A DNA stretch of 64,000 nt from Trebonia sp963795335. GTDB taxonomy: Bacteria; Actinomycetota; Actinomycetes; Streptosporangiales; Streptosporangiaceae. The stretch spans positions 424,193-488,192 of the forward strand of contig CAWCHI010000016.1 of NCBI GenBank assembly GCA_963795335.1, in the 5' to 3' direction. Position 1 is the first letter of the stretch. Each line of letters opens with the position of its first letter. The notes beneath the pieces were generated by a model, which saw only the letters and a list, made by a program, of their open reading frames with translations, had not been told where the DNA came from and searched no databases. The translations under genes and the position numbers were made by a program. Of this stretch, positions 9,244-18,360 are shown piece after piece.

Positions 9244-9311
9244 CCCCTCACCGGCGGCTTCCTTCCTGCGGGAAGGCTGAGCCAAAGGTGAATATTGTCC
9301 ACATGTGCACC

Positions 9312-9379
9312 AGTCCTCCCGTTTGCACCGGTAGCGTAGGGCCCGTCGGCCGCTTCGGCACCAGTGCGACGGGAGGACT
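9312..9379 (+). promoter_or_regulatory. Long-range hairpin that could hide the mscS ribosome binding site
   Basis: AGTCCTCCCGT (9312-9322) and ACGGGAGGACT (9369-9379) are perfect 11-bp inverted repeats around a 46-nt loop. Pairing extends further through GCAC/GTGC with small gaps. The right arm contains GGGAGG, the ribosome binding site of the MscS gene starting at 9386. If the leader RNA folds this way the Shine-Dalgarno sequence is paired, suggesting translational control. This is a structural inference. Confidence 0.5.
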
Positions 9380-9385
9380 TCACAT

Positions 9386-10297
9386 ATGCAGCCGCATGAC
9401 AGTCCGCCGCCGTCTTCTCCCGAACAGACCCCAGACCATCACTGGGGCCTGGCCAACGGGACGGCCGTACCGGACATGCACGACCTGTCAGTCCAGGTGG
9501 CCAAGGTGCGGGTGAAGGCGCGTCCGTGGAAGTCGATCATCGCCCTGGTCCTCGCCATCGCCGCCGCGGCGACCTCGGGCTGGGCCCACGGCCACTTCCG
9601 TCACTTCTTCAGCAGCGAAGACGGCATCAGCCAGATCATCGCCGCGGCCACCGCGGCGGCGTTCTGTGTGTTCGCCAGCGTCGCCACCATCGGCCTGTCG
9701 GGTAAGGCGCGCTCGGTCCTGCAGCCGGTGACGGGTGTTTCCTACGCCGCCATCGTCCAGTACGCGCTGGTCCTGATCGGCGCGGTCACCACCTTGATCG
9801 TCACCCTGGTGCTGTTCGGCGTCCCAGTCGGCCAGCTGCTCCTTGGCGGGGCACTGACCAGCGTCTTCGTCGGGATCGCGGCCCAGCAGGCACTGTCCAA
9901 CGTCTTCGCCGGACTAGTCCTGCTGCTGGCCCGTCCGTTCCGGGTGGGCGACGCGATCCGGCTGCGGGCGGGCGCGCTGTCGGGCGAGATCGACGGCACG
10001 GTAACCGAGATCGGCATCACCTACCTGCGGCTGGCGTCCGGCAACGGCCTCCTCTCGATCCCCAACTCGCAGGTTCTCAACGCGGTCGTCGGGCCACTGC
10101 CAGAGGGCGACTACCCCGCGCCGCCCCCGCCCGCGCCGCCCGTGGTCTGGCCCACCCCGATCCCTGACCCGGCCGCCAGCCCAGCCGCCCAGGCCCAGGA
10201 CCCGGCCAGCCCGGCCGACGGCGCGGCGGCCGGGCCAGTCGGGACCGCCGATGGTGCTGGCGGCGCCCCGCGGCCGGGCTCCAACGGCGAGCAGTAG
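9386..10297 (+). CDS. MscS-family mechanosensitive channel
   Basis: 303-residue small-conductance mechanosensitive channel homologue, likely an osmotic safety valve in the cytoplasmic membrane. Hydrophobic segments lie at about residues 50-70, 85-110 and 125-150. The pore-lining/TM3 region LLLGGALTSVFVGIAAQQALSNVFAGLVLLLARPFRVGDAI and the MscS beta domain (GTVTEIGITYLRLASGNGLLSIPNSQVLN) are typical. The large C-terminal cage domain is missing and replaced by a Pro/Ala-rich tail. The ATG at 9386 follows GGGAGG, within the hairpin described upstream. Confidence 0.92.
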   Translation: MQPHDSPPPSSPEQTPDHHWGLANGTAVPDMHDLSVQVAKVRVKARPWKSIIALVLAIAAAATSGWAHGHFRHFFSSEDGISQIIAAATAAAFCVFASVATIGLSGKARSVLQPVTGVSYAAIVQYALVLIGAVTTLIVTLVLFGVPVGQLLLGGALTSVFVGIAAQQALSNVFAGLVLLLARPFRVGDAIRLRAGALSGEIDGTVTEIGITYLRLASGNGLLSIPNSQVLNAVVGPLPEGDYPAPPPPAPPVVWPTPIPDPAASPAAQAQDPASPADGAAAGPVGTADGAGGAPRPGSNGEQ

Positions 10298-10347
10298 CAA
10301 CGGCCGGAACGCGGCCAGGGCGCCTGCCCCGGGGGGGGGACCAGGGG

Positions 10348-11427
10348 TCAGCCGCCCCCGTTCCTGACCGCCCCGGTTTTCTGCGCGACCCGCAGCGTCA
10401 GGCCCGGGACGCGCAGCACCCGCACCTCGCGGGCCGGGCCGAAGCCGCCCTCGGCGAGCCAGCCCGCAAGCTGCCCCGTGCTGTGCCCCTGAGCGCCCGA
10501 GCTGAGGTAGACGAACAGCGCCAGCACGTCGGCGTGCGCGGCGGCGCGGCGGCCGGGGCCGGCGAACACGTCGAGGACGGCCACGATACCGCCGGGCCGG
10601 ACCGCCTGGCCGACCCGGCGGAACAGGGCCGCCGCGTCATCCGGGGCCAGGTGGTGGACCAGGTTGAAGCACAGCACCGCGTCGTAGCCGGCCCCGAGGT
10701 CGGCCGTGACCGCGTCGCCGTCACGGAACCGGACCCGGTCGGCCAGGCCCGCCCGGGCGATCACCTGCCGGCCGACGGCGGTGCTGCCCGGCAGGTCGAG
10801 GACCGTGGCGGTGAGGCCCGGGTGCCGGCGGCAGAAGCAGGCCGAGTACCAGCCGTGCCCGCCGCCAATGTCGAGCAGGGTGCGCGCGCCCCCGCCCGCG
10901 GCCGGCTCCGGCAGCGGCAGCTTCCGGGCGACCTCGGCCGCCGACAGCCGGGCCAGCTCGAGCTGGCCGCCGATGTAACGGGACCAGTAGGGATCGTCTG
11001 GCGGCGCCTGGTGCGAGCCGGACGAGGTGCCGGCCCGGACCGACTGCTCCAGCCCTTCCCACCAGGCCCAGTAGTCGGCCACCCCGGCGACGTAGGTGGC
11101 CACCGACAGCGGCGAGGCCGGGTCGAGCCAGCAGCGGGCGCGGCGGGTCAGCCGGTAGCGGCCGCCGCGGACCCGGGCGTACCCGGCCGAGCGGAGGCAG
11201 TCCAGCAGCAGCCGGGTCGGCAGCGGGTCGAGGCCGAGGTCGGCCGCGACCTCGGCCGCCGACGCATGAGCGGTGCCAATCCGGGCAGTGATGCCGGTCC
11301 GGACGGCAGCCACCAGCACGCCCGAGGTGGCCATCCCGCCCCAGGCTTCGGCCGCCGCCGTGGGGACCAGACCCGCGCGAAGGGCGAACCACTCGGCGGG
11401 GTTGGCACCCCGCAGCGCAAGCCGCAC
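10348..11427 (-). CDS. SAM-dependent O-methyltransferase, plant-type dimerising family
   Basis: 359-residue methyltransferase with an N-terminal winged-helix dimerisation domain (TGITARIG ... AAEVAADLGLDPLPTRLLLDCL) and a C-terminal Rossmann domain. SAM motif I is LLDIGGGHGWYSACF (residue about 188), followed by FNLVHHLAPDDAAALFRRVGQAVRPGG. The family methylates aromatic or polyketide hydroxyls. It is transcribed divergently from the type III PKS locus across a 38-bp AT-rich gap and could tailor its product. The GTG start at 11427 has no clear Shine-Dalgarno; a TTATCT hexamer 6 nt upstream suggests a leaderless transcript. Confidence 0.88.
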   Translation of the reverse strand: MRLALRGANPAEWFALRAGLVPTAAAEAWGGMATSGVLVAAVRTGITARIGTAHASAAEVAADLGLDPLPTRLLLDCLRSAGYARVRGGRYRLTRRARCWLDPASPLSVATYVAGVADYWAWWEGLEQSVRAGTSSGSHQAPPDDPYWSRYIGGQLELARLSAAEVARKLPLPEPAAGGGARTLLDIGGGHGWYSACFCRRHPGLTATVLDLPGSTAVGRQVIARAGLADRVRFRDGDAVTADLGAGYDAVLCFNLVHHLAPDDAAALFRRVGQAVRPGGIVAVLDVFAGPGRRAAAHADVLALFVYLSSGAQGHSTGQLAGWLAEGGFGPAREVRVLRVPGLTLRVAQKTGAVRNGGG

Positions 11428-11465
11428 ACTTAAAGATAATTGATCAGAATAAAGACGGGGGGCCC

Positions 11466-12317
11466 ATGGTCCGCGTGCGCGCTCTGCTCCAGGCGAGCCA
11501 TCCAGGTCCCTGCCTCGCGATCACCGCGATGGCGACCGTGCTCGCGGCCGAGGCAGCCCCGCGCGGCATCGGGCCGCTGCTGACCGCCCCGGCCATGCTG
11601 GCGGGCCAGCTCTCGGTCGGCTGGTCCAACGACGCGTGCGACGCGCCCCGGGACATCGCCGCCGGGCGGACGGACAAGCCGGCCGCGCGGGGCGAGGTCA
11701 GCGTGCGGGCCCTGTGGGTCGCGGCCGGCGTCTCGCTGGCGGCCGGGCTGGCCCTGGCCGCCGCCATCAGCCTGATCACCCTGGGGGTGCTGGCGCTGCT
11801 GGTCGGCGCGGCCTGGGCGTACAACCTGGGCCTGAAGTCGACCCCGTGGTCGGGGCTGATGTACCTGCTCGGGTTCGCCCCGCTGCCCGCCTACGCCGCC
11901 TCCACCCTGCCCGGGCAGCCCGCGCCGGCACTCGTCGTCTGCGTCGCGGCCGGGCTGGTGGGGCTGGGCGCGCACTTCGTCAACGTGCTGCCCGACCTGG
12001 AGGCCGACCGGCGCTCCGGTGTCCGCGGGCTGCCGCAGCTGGTGGCGGCGCGCTGGGGCCCGGGGGCGGCCCGCGCCGTCGCCCTGGCGCTGCTTCTCGG
12101 CGCCTCGCTGCTGCTGGTGGTGGCGGCCAGCCCGGCCCGGCGCGGGGTCGCGGTGGCCGGGCTGGGCTGCTCGGCGGTGCTGGCGGTGGCGGCCGCGGCC
12201 GGCCGCGGCCGGACCCCGTTCCGGGCGGCGCTCGCGATCGCCGGGGTCGACGTGGCAGTGTTCGCGCTAGGGGCCGAGACCCTCACCGCCGCCCACCTGT
12301 CAGGGGCGGGGACCTGA
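11466..12317 (+). CDS. UbiA-family prenyltransferase
   Basis: 283-residue polytopic membrane protein of the aromatic prenyltransferase superfamily. The first Asp-rich motif NDACDAPRDIAAGRTDKP begins near residue 55 and the second (NVLPDLEADRRSG) near 175; both bind the Mg-diphosphate donor. About seven to nine hydrophobic segments are present. The ATG at 11466 follows a G-rich Shine-Dalgarno. The stop overlaps the PKS start by one base (TGATG). Context next to a type III PKS matches agqD in the agq locus, where a prenyl group is added to an alkylresorcinol-derived ring; the acceptor here is inferred. Confidence 0.9.
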   Translation: MVRVRALLQASHPGPCLAITAMATVLAAEAAPRGIGPLLTAPAMLAGQLSVGWSNDACDAPRDIAAGRTDKPAARGEVSVRALWVAAGVSLAAGLALAAAISLITLGVLALLVGAAWAYNLGLKSTPWSGLMYLLGFAPLPAYAASTLPGQPAPALVVCVAAGLVGLGAHFVNVLPDLEADRRSGVRGLPQLVAARWGPGAARAVALALLLGASLLLVVAASPARRGVAVAGLGCSAVLAVAAAAGRGRTPFRAALAIAGVDVAVFALGAETLTAAHLSGAGT

Positions 12318-13437
12318 TGACGCGGATTCTGGCGGCCCGGGCCGCGTTCCCCGCCTACCGTTACCCGCAGCCGGAACTGGCCCGGGCCTACACCGAGGTG
12401 GCCACGGCCGCGGGCGGCCTGCGGCCCGCGCAGCTCCGCCTGATCGACCGGCTTTACGCCAACGCCGGGGTCGCGACCCGGCACACGATCTTGCCGCTGG
12501 AGGAGTACAAGACCGCCGCCACCCGGTCCGGGCCCACGGCGGGTCCCTGGGGGCCGGCCGCGTCAACGACCGCTACACCGACGAGGCGACCATGCTCGGG
12601 GAACGGGCGCTGCGGACCTCCCTGGCCGCCGCCGGACTCTCCCCCGCCGACCTCGACTTGCTGATCGTCACCTCGGTGACCGGGGTGGCGGTGCCGTCGC
12701 TGGACGCGCGGCTGATCCCCCGGCTCGGGCTGCGCCCGGACATCAAGCGGCTGCCGATCTTCGGGCTGGGCTGCGTGGCGGGCGCGGCCGGGCTGGCCCG
12801 GATGCACGACTTCCTGCTCGGCTGGCCCGGCGGGACGGCAGCGCTGCTGGCGGTCGAGCTGTGCTCGCTGACCGTCCCGGTGACCGAGGTGACCACGGCC
12901 GACCTGGTCGCCAGCGCGCTGTTCGGTGACGGGGCGTCGGCCGTGGTCGCGGCGGGCGAGCAGGCCGCCGGCGGCCGCCCCGCCGCGGGGATGGCCGGCC
13001 GGCTGCCGCGGGTGATCGCGGCCACCAGCGAGGTCTACCCCGACAGTACCGACACTCTCGGCTGGCGCCTGGCTGACGAAGGCTTCCGCATCGTGCTGAC
13101 GGCCGACCTGGCCGAGGTGGTCGAGCGGCGGCTGAACGCCAGCGTCACCGCCTTCCTCGGCACCCACGGCCTGACTACCGACGACATCGGCACCTGGATC
13201 TGCCACCCGGGCGGCCCGAAGGTGCTCGACGCCGCGCAGCGGGCACTCAAGCTGCCCGACGGCGCGCTGGCCGCCAGCCGCCGGTCGCTGTCGCAGGCGG
13301 GCAACATGTCGTCGGTCTCGGTGCTGCACATCCTGGAGCTGACGGCGGACGCGGACCCGCCCGAGCCGGGAACGTTCGGGCTGATGATCGGGCTCGGGCC
13401 GGGGGTCAGCGCCGAGCTCCTGCTGCTGCGGTGGTGA
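12317..13437 (+). CDS. Type III polyketide synthase (frameshifted)
   Basis: Chalcone/stilbene synthase-like enzyme that extends an acyl-CoA starter with malonyl units. The N-terminal part (ATG at 12317, ILAARAAFPAYRYPQPELA ... RHTILPLEEYK) and the rest (RVNDRYTDEATMLGERALR onward) are in different frames. One base appears to be missing between about 12510 and 12560, near a GGGGG run. All three catalytic residues survive: Cys in GLGCVAGAAG (codon 12772), His in CHPGGPKVLD (13204) and Asn in AGNMSSVSV (13303). The intact triad and downstream reading argue for a sequencing indel or very recent mutation. Product class is inferred from neighbours as an alkylresorcinol or alkylpyrone. Confidence 0.9.
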
Positions 13438-13441
13438 CGCG

Positions 13442-13975
13442 GTGAGCGTCTACTGGGTGCTGCTGGCCGTGATCGCCTGCGAGCGGCTGGCCGAGCTGGT
13501 GGTCTCGGCCCGGCACGCGACCGGGCTGCTGCGCCGGGGCGGGGTGGAGTACGGTTTCGGGCACTTCCCGGTGATGGTCGCGCTGCACGTGGGGCTCATC
13601 GCCGGGTGTGTGCTGGAACCGCTGCTGGGCCAGCGCGCGTTCATCCCCGCCCTCGGCTGGCCGATGCTCGCCCTCACCGTGGCGGCCAACGGCCTGCGCT
13701 GGTGGTGCATCGGCGTCCTGGGCGAACGCTGGACGGCCCGGGTCATCGTGCTGCCGGGAGCGCCGCTGGTGCGGTCGGGGCCCTACCGCTGGTTCGCGCA
13801 CCCGAACTACGTCGCTGTCGTCGTCGAGGGTGCGGCGCTGCCGCTGGCCGGCTCGGCCTGGATCACCGCCTGCGCGTTCACCGCCGCCAACGCGGTGCTG
13901 CTGACGGTGCGCCTCCGGTGTGAGACGGCGGCGCTGGCGGCGGCGGCGGCCGTGCCCGAGCCCGTCACCTCGTGA
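13442..13975 (+). CDS. Isoprenylcysteine carboxyl methyltransferase (ICMT)-like membrane methyltransferase
   Basis: 177-residue membrane protein with the ICMT SAM-binding end GPYRWFAHPNYVAVVVEG (residues about 118-135) and four or five hydrophobic helices. Related proteins next to bacterial type III PKSs (SrsB, AgqB) methylate alkylresorcinol-type phenols rather than prenylcysteine, so that role is inferred. The GTG start at 13442 lies 4 nt after the PKS stop, indicating coupling. It is followed 45 nt later by the flavoprotein gene. Confidence 0.88.
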   Translation: MSVYWVLLAVIACERLAELVVSARHATGLLRRGGVEYGFGHFPVMVALHVGLIAGCVLEPLLGQRAFIPALGWPMLALTVAANGLRWWCIGVLGERWTARVIVLPGAPLVRSGPYRWFAHPNYVAVVVEGAALPLAGSAWITACAFTAANAVLLTVRLRCETAALAAAAAVPEPVTS

Positions 13976-14020
13976 CCGGCAGGCTGGTGGCGCCGTGACC
14001 CGGGTCCTGGCGGTGGCACC

Positions 14021-15136
14021 GTGATCGACGTCCTGGTTGCCGGCGGCGGCCCAGTCGGCCTGGCCACCGCGATCCGCTGCGCGCTGGCCGGCCTGTCGGT
14101 CACCGTCGCCGAGCCGCGCCCGGCCCCGGTCGACAAGGCGTGCGGCGAAGGGGTGATGCCGGCCGCGGTGCGGCGGCTGGCGGCCCTGGGGGTGCGGCCG
14201 AGCGGCCATCCGCTGCGCGGCATCCGCTACCTCGACCAGCGGCACCGGGCCGACGCCGCGTTCCGGTACGGCGACGGGCGCGGCGTGCGCCGCACGGTCC
14301 TGCACGCCGCGCTGGCCGAGCGCGCGGCCGCCCTCGGCATCCCCGTCATCGCGGCCCGGGTGACCGACGTTGCGCAGTCCCCGGGCCACGTCGCCGCGGC
14401 CGGGCTCGAGGCGCGCTACCTGGTGGCGGCCGACGGCCTGCACTCGGGCATACGCCGCGCGCTGGAAGCGGACGCGGCCGGCCTGGACGCACGGCCGCCG
14501 CGCGGGCCGGGACGGTCCGGGCGGGGCACCGCGCCCGGGCCGGCACCGCGCTACGGGCTGCGGCGGCACTACCGCCTGGCCCCCTGGACCGACCTGGTCG
14601 AGGTCTACTGGGCGGGCGCGGCTGAGGCGTACGTGACCCCGGTGGCGGACGACCTGGTGGGAGTGGCGGTCCTGTTCACCGGCCCCGGGACGGCGGAGGC
14701 CAGCGGGGCAGGCGCGGTGCCTGGGGGCGCCTTCGAGTCCCGGCTGGCGGCCTTCCCGGCCCTGCTCGACCGCCTCCGCGACGCCGCCCCGGCCACCACC
14801 GTGCGCGGCGCCGGACCCTTGCGGCAGCGCGTGCAGCGCCGGGTCCACGGCCGCGTCCTCCTGGCCGGCGACGCCTCCGGCTACCTCGACGCGCTCACCG
14901 GCGAGGGCCTCGGCGTCGGCCTCGCCCAGGCCGAGGCGGTGGCGGCCTGCCTGGCGGCCGGCCGCCCGGGCGACTACGAGCACGCCTGGCGCCGCGTCTC
15001 CGCCCCGGCCTGGCGCCTGACCGCGGGCCTGCTCTGGTCCCGGCGCCAGCCGCTGCTCGGGCCGCGCATCGTCCCCGCCGCCGAGCAGTTCCCCTGGCTG
15101 TTCACCGCGCTGGTCAACCACGCCGCCCAGGCCTGA
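14021..15136 (+). CDS. FAD-dependent monooxygenase of the type III PKS locus
   Basis: 371-residue flavoprotein with an N-terminal FAD-binding motif VLVAGGGPVGLATAIRCALAGL and the later FAD-ribityl motif GRVLLAGDASGYLDALTGEGLGVGL. It is similar in layout to geranylgeranyl reductase/p-hydroxybenzoate hydroxylase-type proteins. In srs/agq loci the equivalent enzyme (SrsC/AgqC) hydroxylates the resorcinol ring to give a hydroquinone; that assignment here rests on context. A Gly/Pro/Arg-rich insertion lies near residues 160-175. GTG start at 14021. Confidence 0.87.
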   Translation: MIDVLVAGGGPVGLATAIRCALAGLSVTVAEPRPAPVDKACGEGVMPAAVRRLAALGVRPSGHPLRGIRYLDQRHRADAAFRYGDGRGVRRTVLHAALAERAAALGIPVIAARVTDVAQSPGHVAAAGLEARYLVAADGLHSGIRRALEADAAGLDARPPRGPGRSGRGTAPGPAPRYGLRRHYRLAPWTDLVEVYWAGAAEAYVTPVADDLVGVAVLFTGPGTAEASGAGAVPGGAFESRLAAFPALLDRLRDAAPATTVRGAGPLRQRVQRRVHGRVLLAGDASGYLDALTGEGLGVGLAQAEAVAACLAAGRPGDYEHAWRRVSAPAWRLTAGLLWSRRQPLLGPRIVPAAEQFPWLFTALVNHAAQA

Positions 15137-15290
15137 GCCGCGGCCGTGCCCGCGCCGGCGATGGGCGCTGCTCGCGTATTCACTCGCGTACTATGACCAG
15201 TAGTGGGTGCGAGGGCTTCTCGATACCGGCGGTCAAGCTGGCGCCGTCTTCGGCCCCGGTGACCCGGCACGCCACGTGCCGAGGGTTGGG

Positions 15291-16175
15291 ATGGCCGACA
15301 TGCTCGGCTTCAAGATCATCACCCAGTACGAACAGGGCATCGTCTTCCACTGGGGCCGGGCGCTGCCGGGCGTCCGCCAGCCCGGACTGACCTGGGTGAA
15401 CCCGTTCGCCGACCGGCTGCGCAAGATCAACATGCAGGTCATCGTCGCGTCGGTGCCCGGCCAGGAGGCCATCACCCGGGACAACGTCACCCTCAAGGTC
15501 GACGCGGTTGTCTACTACCGGGTCGTGGACGCGGTCAAGGCGGCCATCAACGTGCAGGACTACGCCTACGCGGTGTCCCAGGTGGCGCAGACGTCGCTGC
15601 GGGCCGTCATCGGCCAGAGCGACCTGGACCAGCTGCTGTCGGAGCGGGACAAGATCAACGCCCACCTGAAGGACGTCATCGACGCGCCGACCGAGGAGCC
15701 GTGGGGCGTCCGGGTGGAGCGGGTCGAGATCAAGGACGTCTCACTGCCGGAGTCGATGAAGCGGTCGATGTCGCGGCAGGCCGAAGCCGAGCGGGAGCGC
15801 CGGGCGCGGGTCATCTCCGCCGACGGCGAGTACCAGGCGTCCAAGAAGCTCGCCTCGGCCGCGCAGGTGATGGCGGCCGATCCGGCCGCCCTGCAGCTAC
15901 GGCTGCTGCAGACCGTCGTCGAGGTCGCCGCCGAGAAGAACAGCACCCTTGTCATGCCCGTCCCGGTGGAGCTGCTGCGTTTCTTCGACCGGACCGCGCA
16001 GGCTGGCACCGGGGCCAGGGCCGCAGCGCAGGACGACGACGCCCCGGCCGCAACGCCGCTGCCGCCGCTGCCGGAGACGCCCGCGGTGCCCGCGACCACG
16101 GCGCCGGCCAGCCTCGCGCCCAGCGCTGGGAGCCCGGCCCTCAACGGCGCATCGCAAACGCTCGGCACCAGCTGA
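15291..16175 (+). CDS. SPFH/Band 7 (stomatin-prohibitin) family protein
   Basis: 294-residue SPFH-domain protein. The beginning LGFKIITQYEQGIVFHWGRALPGVRQPGLTWVNPFADRLRKI and MQVIVASVPGQEAITRDNVTLKVDAVVYYRVVD are typical of the slipin group. A charged helix (MSRQAEAERERRARVISADGE) and a Pro/Ala-rich, probably disordered tail follow. There is no evident N-terminal membrane helix. The ATG at 15291 (MADMLGFK) was chosen over an upstream in-frame ATG at 15207 because family similarity begins here. Membrane microdomain scaffolding is the usual suggestion for the family. Confidence 0.9.
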   Translation: MADMLGFKIITQYEQGIVFHWGRALPGVRQPGLTWVNPFADRLRKINMQVIVASVPGQEAITRDNVTLKVDAVVYYRVVDAVKAAINVQDYAYAVSQVAQTSLRAVIGQSDLDQLLSERDKINAHLKDVIDAPTEEPWGVRVERVEIKDVSLPESMKRSMSRQAEAERERRARVISADGEYQASKKLASAAQVMAADPAALQLRLLQTVVEVAAEKNSTLVMPVPVELLRFFDRTAQAGTGARAAAQDDDAPAATPLPPLPETPAVPATTAPASLAPSAGSPALNGASQTLGTS

Positions 16176-16214
16176 GCCGAAGACGCGACGCTGGCGGGAC
16201 CGGCACCGGCCGAC

Positions 16215-17250
16215 TCATCCCGGTTCCTGCCGGCCGTCAGCTTCCTCCGGCGCCTGCGCGGAACCCGCGTCAGGCGCCGGCAGGGCAGGCACTTCCTCGC
16301 CCAGGAACTCGCCGACCAGCCGGGCCGCGGCGCGGACGGCCGGGTGCACGGGCATGCCCGCGCTGACAGTGGCCCGCGTCCCGTACCGCAGGAGCGTGAC
16401 CACCGCCTGACGGGTGACCTGGCGTTGCGCTTCCCGCGGGTTGCGCTCGTGAACGGCCGCGCCGGCCGCGGTTATCCGGGCGAACGGGGGGCGGTACCGG
16501 CGGTGACGCTCCGGGGGCTCCGGTCGCAACTGCGCCGCGAGGTCCGAGAGGACCAGGTACGTGCTGTTGTAGTCATCCCGGATCACCCTGGCTTTCGTCT
16601 CTGCCGCTGGCCGGGCCAGGCCCATACGGCGCAGGAGCACCGGCGTCTGCCGGAATGCCTCGCCGGGGCTGGACGCCTCGGCCATGACGCTGAAGGCGAT
16701 GACCGCGACGGCCGAGAGCAGCGGCTCGGGCAGTGGGCAGGCTCCCAGGTCGCTCACCGTGGCCGGGCGCGGCTCGGCCAGCAACCGCTTACGGGCCCGA
16801 GCCCCCACGCCCATGCCCATCAGGGCGGCATCGACGATAAGGCCGGCCTCCACGGGGCACGGAGCCGTCGGGCGCGGTGGCAGCCGCCCCGAGAACCTGG
16901 CCGACGGTCCGCGCCACCTCACGGCGCCGGCTGCGGTCGTGGAGCCGGTCCAGGCCCGCGGCCGCCCCGTTCGCGAGCAAGAACGTCAGCGTGCCCCCGA
17001 GCAGGGCGCCTACCCGCACGTTCATCTCCTCGCGGGCCTGCCGGAACGGCGCCGCCCCGATCCGTCGCTGCAGCCACGAGCGGTTGGCCTCATTCCAGCG
17101 CTGGGCGACGATGGCCGCCACGACCGCCCCGCCGGTGGCCGCTAGCTCGGCGATGTCATCCTGCGGGCCGACGGGGCCGGGCGAAAGCGCTGGCAGCCGT
17201 GCGGCCGTGCCGTTGTCGTGGTTGTCGCCTGGGTCTGTCATCGCTGCCAT
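16215..17250 (-). CDS. Hypothetical protein, frameshifted
   Basis: Not a family I recognise. Two overlapping minus-strand frames join into one protein of about 340 residues. The N-terminal part reads DIAELAATGGAVVAAIVAQRWNEANRSWLQRRIG and carries one hydrophobic segment (GALLGGTLTFLLANGAAAGL). The C-terminal part continues VEAGLIVDAALMGMGVGARARKRLL. The frame changes at the GGGG run 16854-16857; removing one base restores a continuous reading. The start is ATG 17250 or 17241, neither with a strong ribosome binding site. Function unknown. Confidence 0.6.
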
Positions 17251-17673
17251 CAACGGCCCGTCGTCGGAGAGCTGGCGCCTCGAGCCGGGGTCCCGCCGCC
17301 GCTCCAGGCACTCCTTGTGCTGATGCCATCCTTGCCCGCCGGTCGCAGCGGTCAACCTCGCACCCCAAGGTCCGCCAGTGACATGATGACTGCCGCCCCC
17401 ACCGCTCATGCCACCGGACCTGCTCACTGGAGATGCCAGCACGGCCTTGGACCAAGGCCCGGGCGCTGCGCGGTCCGTCGCGCGGGGCAGCAGGGCGGCG
17501 TCGAGGCGCGGTGGGCAGCCGAGCGCCGCGGGTTCGAGCGGTCCCGGTGCGAGCAGCCGCCGTACTCGGTCCTCGACCGCGGCAGCGAACGCGAGTGGCC
17601 CGCCTGCTCCCGACCCCCTCGCACAGCCCGTTTTCACCCGCTCAGGCGCGCGCGACAGAGGCGACGGCCGCTG
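17251..17673. other. Spacer without a convincing gene
   Basis: 423 bp between the hypothetical gene and yceI-like gene. The minus frame stays open upstream to 17637 but shows no recognisable domain or credible ribosome binding site. The plus-strand frames are also open, as is common at this GC content. I see no RNA gene. Confidence 0.4.
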
Positions 17674-18360
17674 TCACTGGCTCCGGTGCAGGACGAGGAG
17701 GAACTCGGCGGTCGCCTGGCCGGAAAGGCCGCCGAGGAAGCCGGCCCCGGCCGGCAGCCTGATGCCCCAGCGCCCGGGCACCACCGGGAGCGTCCCGGCG
17801 ACTTCGACGGCGGTCCCGTCACGCCGGGCCGAGAGCGTGAGCGTGACTGGCTGGGTGACGCCCCGCAGCGTGAGCCGGCCAGGAAGCGCCCCGCTGACGG
17901 TGCGCCCGCCCGCGAACCCCGCGGGAAGCCGCTCCGGGCCAGCGATGGTGATCGTGGCCTCCGGATAGACGGCCGTGTCCAGGCTGGCGGCAAACTGCGG
18001 CCTGGACTTGCCGCCGACCGTGATCGCGGTCAGCTGGATATGGAACGCCGCGCTGGTGACCTGGCCGCCGGCGATCACGGCCGCCCCGCTGACGGCGGCC
18101 GTCCGGCCGGTCACGTCATCACCGAAGCCGAGGACGCTCTCCCTGATGCGAAACCCGGCGAGCGAGCCCGCCGTCACGTCCCAGGTCGCATCGGCCGGCC
18201 CGGCCGGCGGCCTGGCGGCGCCCGGGGGCAGCGTCAGCGCCGCCGCCGACGGCTGGGACTTGACGAAGACCGCGGCGCCTCCCACGACGATGACGACCAG
18301 GGTTACCAGCCCGGCCAGTAGCCACCGCCACCAGCGGCGCCGGCTGCGCGGCCCGCTCAC
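17674..18360 (-). CDS. YceI family lipid-binding protein with N-terminal membrane anchor
   Basis: 228-residue protein. A single hydrophobic helix (WLLAGLVTLVVIVVGGAAVFV, residues about 12-32) follows basic residues, so the domain is probably outside the membrane. The YceI domain runs from ATWDVTAGSLAGFRIRE through GDDVTGRTAAVSG, FHIQLTAITV and LPGRLTLRGVTQPVTLTL to the end. YceI domains form a lipocalin-like barrel that binds isoprenoid lipids or quinones. The GTG at 18360 overlaps the stop of the nitroreductase gene by 4 nt, so the two are coupled and may serve a quinone-related function. Confidence 0.9.
   Translation of the reverse strand: MSGPRSRRRWWRWLLAGLVTLVVIVVGGAAVFVKSQPSAAALTLPPGAARPPAGPADATWDVTAGSLAGFRIRESVLGFGDDVTGRTAAVSGAAVIAGGQVTSAAFHIQLTAITVGGKSRPQFAASLDTAVYPEATITIAGPERLPAGFAGGRTVSGALPGRLTLRGVTQPVTLTLSARRDGTAVEVAGTLPVVPGRWGIRLPAGAGFLGGLSGQATAEFLLVLHRSQ

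Noticed and set aside
12317..13437. Programmed frameshifting in the type III PKS
   Set aside because: No slippery heptamer with a downstream structure is evident, type III PKSs are not known for it, and many other genes here have similar breaks.
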